Part shown: positions 7,730 through 16,006 of the stretch, in pieces | How positions within the stretch are numbered: the stretch's first letter is position 1 | Layout of the letters: every line of letters starts with the position of its first letter | Assembly (NCBI RefSeq): GCF_003992115.1 | Contig: NZ_RQUX01000004.1 | Location: 1 to 64,000 of the forward strand | Direction of reading: 5' to 3' | Source: Veillonella ratti | GTDB taxonomy: Bacteria > Bacillota > Negativicutes > Veillonellales > Veillonellaceae | Length of the DNA: 64,000 nt | Translations under genes and position numbers: made by a program | The notes under the pieces: model-generated | The model's input: the letters and a program-made list of their open reading frames with translations, nothing else | Told to the model about the DNA's origin: nothing | The model's database searches: none

Positions 7730-8926
7730 GTGAAGACTTTGGATATACAGGATAAAGAATCGGCCGTAACGACGTCGGTTGAAAAAGCTGTGGCAGCATC
7801 GGCGGCGGGTATAAATAGTACGTCCGAACGGATGGCCATTATTTCCGTAACCGCTCACGGCGCTAAGTTGGGGCAGCGTTTACGTAAGCATTTCTTGGAC
7901 ACCACGAATCATACGGTTGAATGTTTTGAAAAAGAAGGCCGTCAAAGTGGCGACGAGGCTACGCCGTTCAGCTCCATGAAGCCACATATGGAAACGTGGT
8001 TTAAGACTTATGATAAGCTACTTTTCATCATGGCTACGGGCATTGTGGTGCGCATGATTGCACCGTATATTAAGCACAAGTCGGAAGACCCGGCGGTGGT
8101 GGTCATGGATGAGCAGGGGCATTTTGCTATCAGTTTATTGTCGGGCCACTTGGGCGGTGCTAATGAATGGACGGCGGACATTGCTCAGGTCGTGGGGGCC
8201 ACGCCGGTGATCACGACGGCTACCGATGTAAACGGTATTCCGGCACCCGATGTATTGGCACGTAAACTTGAGTGCAAGGTGGAAGATTTTAATGCTTTGC
8301 GGGAAGTTAATTCGGCCCTCGTAGCCGGTGAAACGGTGAAATATTACGTAGATGATACGCTGTATTTTTTACATCAGTATGAAGCAGAAGCAAAGGCACA
8401 GGGCATTACGCTCATTCGCTTTAACCCTCATACGGTGACGGGTAAGTTCTTATGTGAAGAAGGCGGTGAAAATGCACCGCGCGTTATTATTACGGACTTA
8501 TTATTGCCTGTAGGACCGCGGACGTTAGTATTACGACCGCCCACTATGGTAGTGGGGGTGGGCTGTCGTCGTGAAACCCCGAAAGAATTAATTTTGGCGG
8601 CGATTACCGATTCCCTCAATAATGTGAATCGTTCGCCCAAGAGTGTGGCTGCCGCCGCTTCGGTGATTGTGAAATCCGATGAAGTCGGTTTGTTGGCTGC
8701 CGTAGAAGAGTTACAATGGCCCATTCACTTTTTTACACAAGAAGAAATGGCGCCTTTTATAGAAGCAAGTCATATTGAAGAATCTAATTTTGTTAAACAG
8801 ACGATAGGAGTAGGCAACGTATGCGAAACAACAGCACTATTACAGGCCAAGAGCCAAACATTACTACAAAAGAAAACGGTGTATCCACGAACAACGGTAG
8901 CCATCGCCCAGGTACAATCAAAGTAA
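7730..8926 (+). CDS. cbiG: Cobalt-precorrin-5A hydrolase CbiG
   Basis: The 398-residue protein opens the delta-lactone of cobalt-precorrin-5A, releasing acetaldehyde. Family segments seen are MAIISVTAHGAKLGQRL, FIMATGIVVRMIAPYI, LSGHLGGANEWTADIA, and the C-terminal domain with VVGVGCRRETP, AAASVIVKSDEVGL and the terminal YPRTTVAIAQ. Starting at GTG 7730 gives about 34 extra Ala/Ser/Thr-rich residues; ATG 7832 would begin at the conserved core but has no better ribosome site. The end overlaps cbiH by 106 bases, and the conserved CbiG C-terminus lies inside that overlap. Confidence 0.93.
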   Translation: MKTLDIQDKESAVTTSVEKAVAASAAGINSTSERMAIISVTAHGAKLGQRLRKHFLDTTNHTVECFEKEGRQSGDEATPFSSMKPHMETWFKTYDKLLFIMATGIVVRMIAPYIKHKSEDPAVVVMDEQGHFAISLLSGHLGGANEWTADIAQVVGATPVITTATDVNGIPAPDVLARKLECKVEDFNALREVNSALVAGETVKYYVDDTLYFLHQYEAEAKAQGITLIRFNPHTVTGKFLCEEGGENAPRVIITDLLLPVGPRTLVLRPPTMVVGVGCRRETPKELILAAITDSLNNVNRSPKSVAAAASVIVKSDEVGLLAAVEELQWPIHFFTQEEMAPFIEASHIEESNFVKQTIGVGNVCETTALLQAKSQTLLQKKTVYPRTTVAIAQVQSK

Positions 8927-9645
8927 TCGGTATCGGACCGGGCAACGAAGAATTCATGACACCGCAAGCTCGTGAAGCGATTTTGGCGGCTGACCGCGTG
9001 GTAGGTTATTTGACATACCTCGACCTCATTGCCGATTTAATTGCGGACAAAGAAAAAGTGGGCACTGCTATGATGCAGGAAGTTGACCGTTGTCAACAAG
9101 CTGTAGATTTAGCCATTGAAGGCCACGAAGTAGTGGTTATCTCCAGCGGTGACTCCGGTATCTACGGTATGGCCGGTCTCGTTATGGAACTTGCCAATAA
9201 AGTGCCCGCTGAACAACGTCCGCAAGTTGACATTGTGCCGGGCCTCAGCGCTGTTAACGTAGCAGCTGCCGTATTGGGCGCGCCTTTGATGCACGACTTC
9301 GCCGTTATTTCCTTGAGCGACCTTATGACGCCTTGGGATTTAATTAAAAAACGTGCCGATTTGAGTGCTGAAGGGGACATGGTTATTGCCCTCTACAATC
9401 CACGTAGTAAAAAACGTGTTAAGCATTTGGACGAAGTGCGCGAATTGGTGATTAAACATCGCGACCCTAAAACTCCTGTCGGCATCGTACAAAAAGCCGG
9501 TCGTCCTGGCCAGCATATGGTGATTTCCGACTTGGAAAACTTTACTAAAGAAGAAATCGATATGCAGACTTTGGTTATTATCGGCAACAGCCAGACCTAT
9601 GTTGAAAACGGTCGCATGATTACGCCTCGAGGCTACAAATTATGA
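8821..9645 (+). CDS. cbiH: Precorrin-3B / cobalt-factor III C17-methyltransferase CbiH
   Basis: The 274-residue tetrapyrrole methylase contains KVIGIGPGNEEFMTPQA, SSGDSGIYGMAGL, DIVPGLSAVNVAAAVLGAPLMHDF and ALYNPRSKKR. It drives ring contraction and C17 methylation. ATG 8821 is preceded by ATAGGAG at good spacing. The conserved core begins only at about residue 33, after an Asn/Thr/Gly-rich extension encoded opposite the end of cbiG in another frame. No later ATG, GTG or TTG in frame lies before the core, so the overlap appears real. Confidence 0.94.
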   Translation: MRNNSTITGQEPNITTKENGVSTNNGSHRPGTIKVIGIGPGNEEFMTPQAREAILAADRVVGYLTYLDLIADLIADKEKVGTAMMQEVDRCQQAVDLAIEGHEVVVISSGDSGIYGMAGLVMELANKVPAEQRPQVDIVPGLSAVNVAAAVLGAPLMHDFAVISLSDLMTPWDLIKKRADLSAEGDMVIALYNPRSKKRVKHLDEVRELVIKHRDPKTPVGIVQKAGRPGQHMVISDLENFTKEEIDMQTLVIIGNSQTYVENGRMITPRGYKL

Positions 9646-10433
9646 TTTGGGTCATTGCGGGCACATTAGATGGTCGCAATTTGGCGGTTACCGTTCGTGA
9701 AACCACCAAAGAACCCGTATTCGTATCGGTGGTCAGTCAATATGGGGCGCAATTGGCGGCTCATGAGGGCATCGAAGTGCATACGGGGCGCCTCGACAAA
9801 GAGGCGATGAAAGAAATTATTGCCGATAAAAAGATTCGTCTTTTAATCGATGCCAGTCATCCGTACGCCGCCGTAGTTACCGCTACGGCGCGGGATGCGG
9901 CGGCGGACATGAACATTCCGTTCCTGCGGTTTGAACGTAAGGAAGTGCCGTTACCTGACTACGATAAATTACATCATGTGAGCAACGAGGCGGAAGCGGC
10001 AGCACTGGCCGGTAAATTGGCAAGCAGCTTACATAAGCGTGTCTATTTGACCACGGGGAGCAAGACGATGGGGATTTTTGCCAAAGCGGAAGCCCTTCAG
10101 GATATTGACGTTTGGACACGTGTATTGCCAACGGCGGAGGTGCTCGGTATTATGGAAGACCTCGGCGTATCGCCAAAACGGATTATCGCCATGCAGGGAC
10201 CATTCAGTTATGATATGAACAAGGTCATGTTTGCCGATACGAAGGCGGACGTGGTGGTCATGAAGAATTCCGGTCTTGTAGGCGGATCTGATACAAAACT
10301 GCAAGCTGCTATTGATTTAGGTTTACATATCATTGTTATTGATCGTCCGGAGCCTGCCAAAGGGGCTATGACCATTTCCACGGCTCAGGAGTTCTGTGAT
10401 TTATGGGAGGACAAGACAAGTGGACTACATTAA
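9642..10433 (+). CDS. cbiJ: Cobalt-precorrin-6A reductase CbiJ
   Basis: The 263-residue NAD(P)H-dependent reductase reduces the corrin macrocycle. The family's N-terminal IAGTLDGRNLAV, the DASHPYAAVVTATARDAA motif, RFERKE, and TGSKTMGIFAK are present. It overlaps cbiH by four bases (ATGA) and its end overlaps the beginning of cbiC, indicating translational coupling. Confidence 0.93.
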   Translation: MIWVIAGTLDGRNLAVTVRETTKEPVFVSVVSQYGAQLAAHEGIEVHTGRLDKEAMKEIIADKKIRLLIDASHPYAAVVTATARDAAADMNIPFLRFERKEVPLPDYDKLHHVSNEAEAAALAGKLASSLHKRVYLTTGSKTMGIFAKAEALQDIDVWTRVLPTAEVLGIMEDLGVSPKRIIAMQGPFSYDMNKVMFADTKADVVVMKNSGLVGGSDTKLQAAIDLGLHIIVIDRPEPAKGAMTISTAQEFCDLWEDKTSGLH

Positions 10434-11094
10434 AAATCCTAAAGCCATTGAAGATAAAAGTATGGAAATCATTTATCCATATGTTAAAGATTTAAATCTT
10501 ACCGATGATGAAGTGCGTGTATATTCCCGTACTATTCATGCATCGGGTGACGTAGAATACGCTCAGCTAGTACGCACCAGCCCTGATGCGGTTAAAAAAG
10601 GCATTGAAGCGTTGCAGAACGGCGCTCACGTGTATTGTGACGTAGAAATGGTTCGCACGGGCATCAACAAACCGGCGTTGGCTCTTCGCGGCAGTGAAGT
10701 TCATTGCCTCATTAAAGATGAAAAAGTGGCTGAATTGGCAAAAGAATTGGGCGTAACCCGTTCTATCGCCGCTATGCGTACTTTTGGTAAACAATTGGAC
10801 GGTCAAATCGTGGCTATCGGTAACGCTCCGACGGCTCTTTACGAAGTATTGCGTCTTGCTTTGGAAGAAGGGGTTAAACCGGCGCTTATCATCGGTATTC
10901 CGGTAGGTTTCGTAGGCGCTGCTGAATCGAAAGATTATTTAATGGAAGTGTCCCCGGTACCGTACATTACGGTTAAAGGTAATAAAGGTGGCAGTCCGAT
11001 TGCCGCTTCCGTGGTAAATGCGCTTCTTTATACGGGCGTAAAACGTGACGGCATGTTGTTTGTACAAGACAACGAGTCGAAGAAAAATGACTAG
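10420..11094 (+). CDS. cbiC: Cobalt-precorrin-8 methylmutase CbiC
   Basis: About 224 residues. The enzyme migrates the methyl group from C11 to C12 to make cobyrinate. Motifs include SRTIHASGDVEYAQL with the catalytic His, VEMVRTGI, and the GNAPTALYEVL segment. I chose GTG 10420 because GGGAGG ends nine bases upstream and the protein then begins MDYIKNPKAIE like relatives. An upstream GTG at 10396 would add eight residues without a ribosome site. It overlaps the end of cbiJ by 14 bases, and the following permease gene starts within its last codons. Confidence 0.94.
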   Translation: MDYIKNPKAIEDKSMEIIYPYVKDLNLTDDEVRVYSRTIHASGDVEYAQLVRTSPDAVKKGIEALQNGAHVYCDVEMVRTGINKPALALRGSEVHCLIKDEKVAELAKELGVTRSIAAMRTFGKQLDGQIVAIGNAPTALYEVLRLALEEGVKPALIIGIPVGFVGAAESKDYLMEVSPVPYITVKGNKGGSPIAASVVNALLYTGVKRDGMLFVQDNESKKND

Positions 11095-12136
11095 TCAGCA
11101 TAATAATTCGCAAACAGTAAATGGCGTGAATAAAGGCGGTAAGTCCAATGAACGTCATCGCAATGTAAAGCGCAGTTTTATTGTACTCAGCTTTTTGGCG
11201 TTGGCTATTGCGGCCATGATTATCTCCCTTATTTTCGGTTCCGCCGATATTACGATGGCTAAAATTTGGCATACCTTGTGGAGCTCTGAGCTGAAAGACA
11301 CGCAGGATATGGTGATTTGGAATATCCGTTTCCCTCGCAATATTGTAGCCGCTTTGGTGGGCGCCAATTTGGCCGTAGCCGGTGCTATTTTGCAGGCTGT
11401 TATGAAAAATCCCTTGGCGGATCCGCAGATTGTAGGGGTTTCTTCGGGGGCCGGTTTGGCCGGGGTTATCATTTTGATTCTTTTCCCGAGCTGGGAGTAT
11501 TTAGTGCCTTTAGTTGCCTTCGTTGGCGCTTTGGCGGCGGCTCTCATGGTGTATGCCTTAGCTTGGAAAAACGGGATTCGACCGACTCGTATTATTTTGG
11601 CCGGGGTAGCGGTGGCAGCCTTTTTGGGCTCCGGTATTTCCGCGTTGCTCGTATTCTACGGTGACCGCGTGCAAGGCGCCTTACTGTGGATGGTAGGGGG
11701 CCTCTCGGCGCGTAGTTGGCCACAGGTATACTTGTTGGCACCGTACACGGTCATCGGCTTACTGACGGCTTTCTTGGGCTCGCAGCGACTCACAATTTTG
11801 AGTCTTGGTGATGAAACGGCCAAAGGTCTTGGCTTACCGGTGGAACAAACTCGTTTTACCATGACGGCGGTAGCCGCTTTCTTGGCTGCCAGCGCAGTTA
11901 GTGTGGCCGGTCTTATCGGTTTCGTAGGGCTTGTTATTCCTCATATAGCGCGCATGCTCATCGGTACCGATTATAAGTTCTTATTGCCGGGCTCGGCCTT
12001 TTTAGGCGCAGCTATCCTTGTTATCAGCGATACCTTGGGGCGTGTGCTCTTTAGCCCGGTAGAAGTACCGGTAGGTATTATTATGGCCTTCTTCGGGGCG
12101 CCGTTCTTCTTATATTTGTTGCGGAGGGATGCATGA
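11087..12136 (+). CDS. ABC transporter permease, BtuC/FecCD family
   Basis: About 349 residues with roughly ten hydrophobic segments. Family motifs are IRFPRNIVAALVGANLAVAGA, LADPQIVGVSSGAGLAG, and the coupling region DETAKGLGLPVEQTR. It forms the membrane channel of an importer for cobalamin, siderophores or heme. The ATG at 11087 overlaps the cbiC stop (ATGACTAG); a GTG at 11045 would lie further inside cbiC. The first 35 residues are Asn/Lys-rich and poorly conserved. Linkage to cbi genes favours corrinoid uptake, but this is inference. Confidence 0.88.
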   Translation: MTSQHNNSQTVNGVNKGGKSNERHRNVKRSFIVLSFLALAIAAMIISLIFGSADITMAKIWHTLWSSELKDTQDMVIWNIRFPRNIVAALVGANLAVAGAILQAVMKNPLADPQIVGVSSGAGLAGVIILILFPSWEYLVPLVAFVGALAAALMVYALAWKNGIRPTRIILAGVAVAAFLGSGISALLVFYGDRVQGALLWMVGGLSARSWPQVYLLAPYTVIGLLTAFLGSQRLTILSLGDETAKGLGLPVEQTRFTMTAVAAFLAASAVSVAGLIGFVGLVIPHIARMLIGTDYKFLLPGSAFLGAAILVISDTLGRVLFSPVEVPVGIIMAFFGAPFFLYLLRRDA

Positions 12137-12972
12137 TGACTATGAGTAATCAAGTACAAGCCTCTGCGACAACAGTAGGGGTGCCGGCTATTACGGTGAA
12201 GGATATAGTGGTCTCTTTTGAGCAAAAAGATGTTTTAAAAGGTATCACATGGGAGGTGCCGACCGGTGCTATTACAACGCTTATCGGACCTAACGGATGC
12301 GGTAAAAGTACGCTCTTAAAGTGTATTACGGGCAGTGTGAAGCCGATAAGTGGCACGATTTGTATTAGCGGTCAAAAAGCGTCGTCCTATTCACCGCGTA
12401 CCTTGGCACAGCGCATGGCATTTTTACCGCAATCGCCGGAAGTGCCGCGCGATATGGTGGTGGAAGAGCTCATTTATTGTGGGCGCTTTCCGCATCAGAA
12501 TTGGTGGCGCAATACAGCCGGTGAAGATCGTAAAGCCGTTGAAAGTGCTATGGCGGTAACGAAGACGACGCACTTGCGTAATCAGCCGGTATCTTCTTTA
12601 TCCGGTGGGGAACGACAACGTGTGTGGATTGCTATGGCTTTGGCGCAGGAACCGGATATTTTGCTCTTGGATGAACCGACGACTTATTTGGACATTAACC
12701 ATCAGTTCGAAGTGATGGAGTTATTGCGGCGCTTGAATCGTGAGCAGGGGCTTACGGTAGTCATGGTACTTCATGAACTGAATCAGGCCGCTCGTTATTC
12801 AGATCAGGTAGCGGTGCTTCATGAGGGGCACTTGGTATCCGTAGGTTCGCCTAAAACGGTCATGACAGCGGAGCTTTTAAAAGACGTATTTTCCGTCGAT
12901 GCCATTATTGAAGACGGCTCTGACGATAGTCCGTATATTAAGATTGAAGGCCTTGTAGGGCAGGCAGAATGA
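12133..12972 (+). CDS. ABC transporter ATP-binding protein, BtuD/FepC family
   Basis: The 279-residue ATPase has Walker A GPNGCGKST, signature LSGGERQRVW, Walker B DILLLDEPTTYLD and switch His in VVMVLHEL. A GGAGG lies six bases upstream of the ATG, which overlaps the permease stop. The first 20 residues are an Ala/Thr-rich extension before the usual ITVKDIVVSF start. It energises the adjacent permease; the likely binding protein is encoded convergently at 13128-14078. Confidence 0.9.
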   Translation: MMTMSNQVQASATTVGVPAITVKDIVVSFEQKDVLKGITWEVPTGAITTLIGPNGCGKSTLLKCITGSVKPISGTICISGQKASSYSPRTLAQRMAFLPQSPEVPRDMVVEELIYCGRFPHQNWWRNTAGEDRKAVESAMAVTKTTHLRNQPVSSLSGGERQRVWIAMALAQEPDILLLDEPTTYLDINHQFEVMELLRRLNREQGLTVVMVLHELNQAARYSDQVAVLHEGHLVSVGSPKTVMTAELLKDVFSVDAIIEDGSDDSPYIKIEGLVGQAE

Positions 12973-13007
12973 AACATGTCCTATAACTCGATAAATCAAA
13001 TGAATTA

Positions 13008-13062
13008 AAAGAGGGATTAACGAATAACGATAAAATATCGTCTGTTCGTTAATCCCTCTTTA
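13008..13062. terminator. Bidirectional terminator between convergent ABC genes
   Basis: Two perfectly complementary 17-base arms, AAAGAGGGATTAACGAA and TTCGTTAATCCCTCTTT, flank a 20-base loop. A/T-rich tracts at both ends allow termination of the ATPase gene and of the convergent binding-protein gene. Confidence 0.85.
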
Positions 13063-13127
13063 TATTTTCAGTGTTAAATTACATGCGATTTAGCACTGAT
13101 GTTAATAATTTTTGTTAACGTCTTATT

Positions 13128-14078
13128 TTAGAAGCTTACATCAATGCCATAGGCCATTTTAACGAGTTCAGCCATGGCTTCCGGTGTATGTAAGCCCGGA
13201 TTCAATAAGAACCAGTTGGATGGTAAGTAGAATACTTTGCCGTTTTTTACAGCTTTTAAATTCTGCCATGCCGGATTGCCGGTCATTTCTTTTTCCATAG
13301 TTTTGGTAATTTCATCTTTTTTACCCATGGTGGACACAAAGATGATATCCGGATCGTCGGAAGCGAGTGTTTCTAAGGAATATGGAATGGTTTTGGCGGA
13401 TTTATCAAAATCACCATGTTGGAGGACTACATTCTGCATGCCTAACTCTTGAACCATCGCAGCTGTTACGGCTAAGGTAGTTTCCGCGGTTACCGCTTTA
13501 CCGGTAGCCCGCAAGACGGCGACACGGGCAGGGGTTACGCCTTTAACGGCGTCTTTGACTTTATCGATGTTGCTGTTGTACTTGGCAATAACTTCTTTGG
13601 CTTTGTCTTCGTGATTGGTTAACTGTCCCAAGAATTCCAAGAGCGGTATATTGTCTTTAATGCCATCATAGGAGATAAGAATGTACGGTAATTTATTACT
13701 TTGTAACTGGCCTTCGAATTTGCCATGCTGGTTGCTGAGCCCGATTACGAGGTCCGGTTTCAAACCGATAAGTTGCTCCATGTTAATGTTGGCTGTTTGG
13801 CCTAAGGATGGCAATTCTTTAAGGTTAGCCGGCATTTCATCAGGCGTTTCTACACGGCTGATCGATTTTGCGTCGATGGCATCCATGAAATAGAGGAGGG
13901 AGTTAGCCAATACGGCAATTCGCTCCGGTTTGGCCGGTACAGTATAGGTTTGATCCTTATAGGTTAAAGTACGGGTAGCTGCGGATGATGTGGAATCGGT
14001 TTTACCACAGCCGGCAAGGATAGTCATGATGACTGTCATCGCCATGAGGATAATGGTTAAGCGTGAAAAATTTCTCAT
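13128..14078 (-). CDS. ABC transporter substrate-binding lipoprotein (BtuF/FecB-like)
   Basis: The 316-residue exported lipoprotein has a hydrophobic signal and lipobox LAGC (Cys about residue 23), then a periplasmic-binding fold of the cobalamin/siderophore class (RIAVLANSLLYFMDAI, LPSLGQTANINMEQLIGLKPDLVIG). In a diderm it would sit in the periplasm attached to a membrane. It is convergent to the BtuCD-like pair and shares their terminator, so it probably completes that importer. The ligand may be corrinoid, heme or ferric siderophore. Confidence 0.85.
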   Translation of the reverse strand: MRNFSRLTIILMAMTVIMTILAGCGKTDSTSSAATRTLTYKDQTYTVPAKPERIAVLANSLLYFMDAIDAKSISRVETPDEMPANLKELPSLGQTANINMEQLIGLKPDLVIGLSNQHGKFEGQLQSNKLPYILISYDGIKDNIPLLEFLGQLTNHEDKAKEVIAKYNSNIDKVKDAVKGVTPARVAVLRATGKAVTAETTLAVTAAMVQELGMQNVVLQHGDFDKSAKTIPYSLETLASDDPDIIFVSTMGKKDEITKTMEKEMTGNPAWQNLKAVKNGKVFYLPSNWFLLNPGLHTPEAMAELVKMAYGIDVSF

Positions 14079-14154
14079 AATACACCTCAGTTTAGCTATA
14101 AAAGTTCTTCAAGTAGTTGAGTACATTTATAATTTGTACGATACTTGTACTATA

Positions 14155-14170
14155 CCACAATGAATTGTGG
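14155..14170. promoter_or_regulatory. Palindrome upstream of the binding-protein gene
   Basis: CCACAATGAATTGTGG is a perfect 7-bp-arm inverted repeat about 80 bases before the lipoprotein gene. It lies next to two further short GTAC-type dyads (14121-14150). It may be an operator; the regulator is unknown. Confidence 0.4.
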
Positions 14171-14191
14171 TTGCCTATAACAAATGACAAT

Positions 14192-14243
14192 CAAAAGAGG
14201 CTGTAAGTAAAATGTGAATTTTCTACATTTTCTTACAGCCTCC
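14192..14243 (-). terminator. Intrinsic terminator of the exported cbiK gene
   Basis: On the minus strand GAGGCTGTAAG pairs with CTTACAGCCTC around an A/T-rich loop and is followed by TTTTG. It ends the gene at 14303-15322. Confidence 0.75.
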
Positions 14244-14302
14244 TTTAGCGGGAACGCTTTATAGGCAATGAGCCCGTCATAAGGTCATTACTTATTTATA
14301 TC

Positions 14303-15322
14303 TTATTTAGCGTCGCTTTGAAGAGCTTCCCAAGCTTCTTGGGCATGAGCGGCAAAGAGGTCACGGATTTTCTGGTTTTCACCAAGACCATGGATATAAG
14401 TGTCTACTTTGAAGCCGTCAGCCAACAAGATGGATTTATGGGAATCAGGTTCGTCACCGGACATATCGTTGTTAGCATGGTCGCCGGCTACCATCATGAA
14501 TGGCATAAGGGTTACATGTTCGATGCCTTTAGCTTTCAACTGAGGAACGATGTCTTCAAGGCTAGGCCAGCCTTCTACCGTGTAGATGTAAGTGTTGTGA
14601 AGACCTGCGGATTCCAAACGGTCTTGGATTACAGAGTAGTAAGCGTTGGAAGGATCCGGAGTGCCGTGAGCCATGATGAGTATAGCGTCTTTAGGACCAA
14701 CTTTAGGGAACTGAGTTGCTACAGCTTGTACAGTTTTAGCAATATCGTCAGTTTGACCTTCTTGGCCCATCCAGTACATGAGAGGTGTACCGAATGTCAT
14801 TTTTTTGAAGTTGTGTTTATACTGGTTGTAAACAGCTGTTTTATAGTTGTATTCGATACCCGGGATTACGTCGAGAGTTGCAAGGGCAACACGAGTGTAA
14901 CCTTCAGCTTTTAATTGATCGAGTGCTTCTTCAGGCGTAGGGTATGTAATACCTTCTTTGGCTTTGATACGATCGATAATGATATGGGAAGTGAAAGCCG
15001 TAACTACTTTTACGCCCGGATGTTGTTCTTTAATTTCGTTGATAGTCGCATCGATTGTTTTAGCACGAGTATCAGTGAATGTAGTACCAAAGCTCATTAC
15101 TACGATAGCATCTTTGTTAGGTGCTTTAGCCAATACAGGGTCGGTTGTGTTATAAGTGCGAACACCGATTTCAGTTGCTTCCAATAATGCAGGGGTAGCA
15201 GTTGTTACTTCGTCACTTAATTGGTAAGCAGCGTTTACGTCTGTAGCAAGGAATCCGAAGCCTGTTAAAGCGGCCACTGCTAATGTTGTAGCTAACGTTT
15301 TTTTGAAAAAATGTTTACTCAT
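14303..15322 (-). CDS. cbiK: Exported (periplasmic) CbiK-type sirohydrochlorin cobaltochelatase
   Basis: About 339 residues with a clear signal peptide (SKHFFKKTLATTLAVAALTG, cleavage near VNA-AY), so the enzyme should act outside the cytoplasm, as in the periplasmic CbiK of Desulfovibrio. Chelatase motifs are IVVMSFGTT, VVTAFTSHII, IPGIEYNY (acidic metal ligand), IMAHGTPDP (His219) and VAGDHANND (His282). All three residue positions implicated in Salmonella CbiK are therefore retained. I start at the second ATG because GAGGAG lies eight bases before it but only three before the first. It is preceded by a cobalamin riboswitch with terminator, so B12 should switch it off. Confidence 0.92.
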   Translation of the reverse strand: MSKHFFKKTLATTLAVAALTGFGFLATDVNAAYQLSDEVTTATPALLEATEIGVRTYNTTDPVLAKAPNKDAIVVMSFGTTFTDTRAKTIDATINEIKEQHPGVKVVTAFTSHIIIDRIKAKEGITYPTPEEALDQLKAEGYTRVALATLDVIPGIEYNYKTAVYNQYKHNFKKMTFGTPLMYWMGQEGQTDDIAKTVQAVATQFPKVGPKDAILIMAHGTPDPSNAYYSVIQDRLESAGLHNTYIYTVEGWPSLEDIVPQLKAKGIEHVTLMPFMMVAGDHANNDMSGDEPDSHKSILLADGFKVDTYIHGLGENQKIRDLFAAHAQEAWEALQSDAK

Positions 15323-15389
15323 TTCATTCACTCCTCGTGATAAAAAGAAGATAAAAAATAAAAACTAACATAAAATTAAAATTAAATAC

Positions 15390-15418
15390 AAAAAAACCTC
15401 TGCCCACGTGAGCAGAGG
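15390..15418 (-). terminator. Expression-platform terminator of the cobalamin riboswitch
   Basis: On the minus strand CCTCTGC pairs with GCAGAGG around a short loop and is followed by a run of seven T residues, placed between the B12 aptamer and cbiK. Confidence 0.8.
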
Positions 15419-15544
15419 AATAATACACTAGTTATGCTAAGCACCTGACGTATATTAGTTCATATCAAACTTAATTAAGTCGTTTATGAATTGAATTAAA
15501 AAATAATTCCCGGTCAGTGTATAGTACAGGTAGTGACATTGATT

Positions 15545-15735
15545 AACCTCGCCATCCTTCGTGGGTTATCGGCAATCCATCAAGGCAGGTCTTCTGGCTC
15601 AAGTTCAACGCAACAATCACCTTCCCAGATAAATCCAGTGGTATCTTGATTGTGCTCCCTCTTACAGCGGCGGGACCGCGGCAGCTTCTACTGCGCTTCT
15701 CTTTTAAGTCGTGCACCTTGAAGGTCGTATTCATT
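15545..15735 (-). ncRNA. Cobalamin (B12) riboswitch
   Basis: On the minus strand the leader contains the diagnostic B12 box AGCCAGAAGACCTGCCT (15597-15581), the GCCGCTGTAAGAGGGAGC core (about 15672-15655) and the GCCACTG-like block ACCACTGG (about 15642-15635). Order and spacing are those of the classic adenosylcobalamin aptamer. It controls the exported cbiK gene through the downstream terminator at 15390-15418. Confidence 0.93.
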
Positions 15736-15743
15736 TGATAATC

Positions 15744-15772
15744 ATCATAGCAGAATAAATGTCCACTGTCAA
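15744..15772 (-). promoter_or_regulatory. Promoter for the cobalamin riboswitch and cbiK
   Basis: On the minus strand TTGACA (15772-15767) and TATGAT (15749-15744) are separated by exactly 17 bases, immediately before the riboswitch. Confidence 0.85.
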
Positions 15773-16006
15773 TGCAATACCGGGTAGGGTATAGTCGCTG
15801 TGAATGGAAATCGCTTAATTCATATAACTGTTAGGAATAAGGGGATGATTCATGAGTAATAACTATTGGTTATTTGTACCGCACTTTTTTGTTTACACAT
15901 AGGCAAAGCGGGCAAAGTTTGGTACTATGAATATAGAATGTTATTTGTCATACGGCAATCGTGCTATATGGTGGATACTAACTATTTTAAAAAGGAGGTC
16001 CATAGA

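Noticed and set aside
14318-15187. Open frames on the plus strand opposite the exported cbiK
   Set aside because: They are antisense to a clearly coding chelatase gene and show no motif or ribosome site.
15545-15735. Protein-coding reading of the riboswitch region (63-residue frame)
   Set aside because: The sequence matches the cobalamin aptamer with the B12 box; the frame is incidental.
15866-16006. Longer start for the small DnaA-domain-like protein
   Set aside because: The extra 47 residues have odd Cys/Tyr-rich composition, and a strong AAAGGAGG points to the ATG at 16007.
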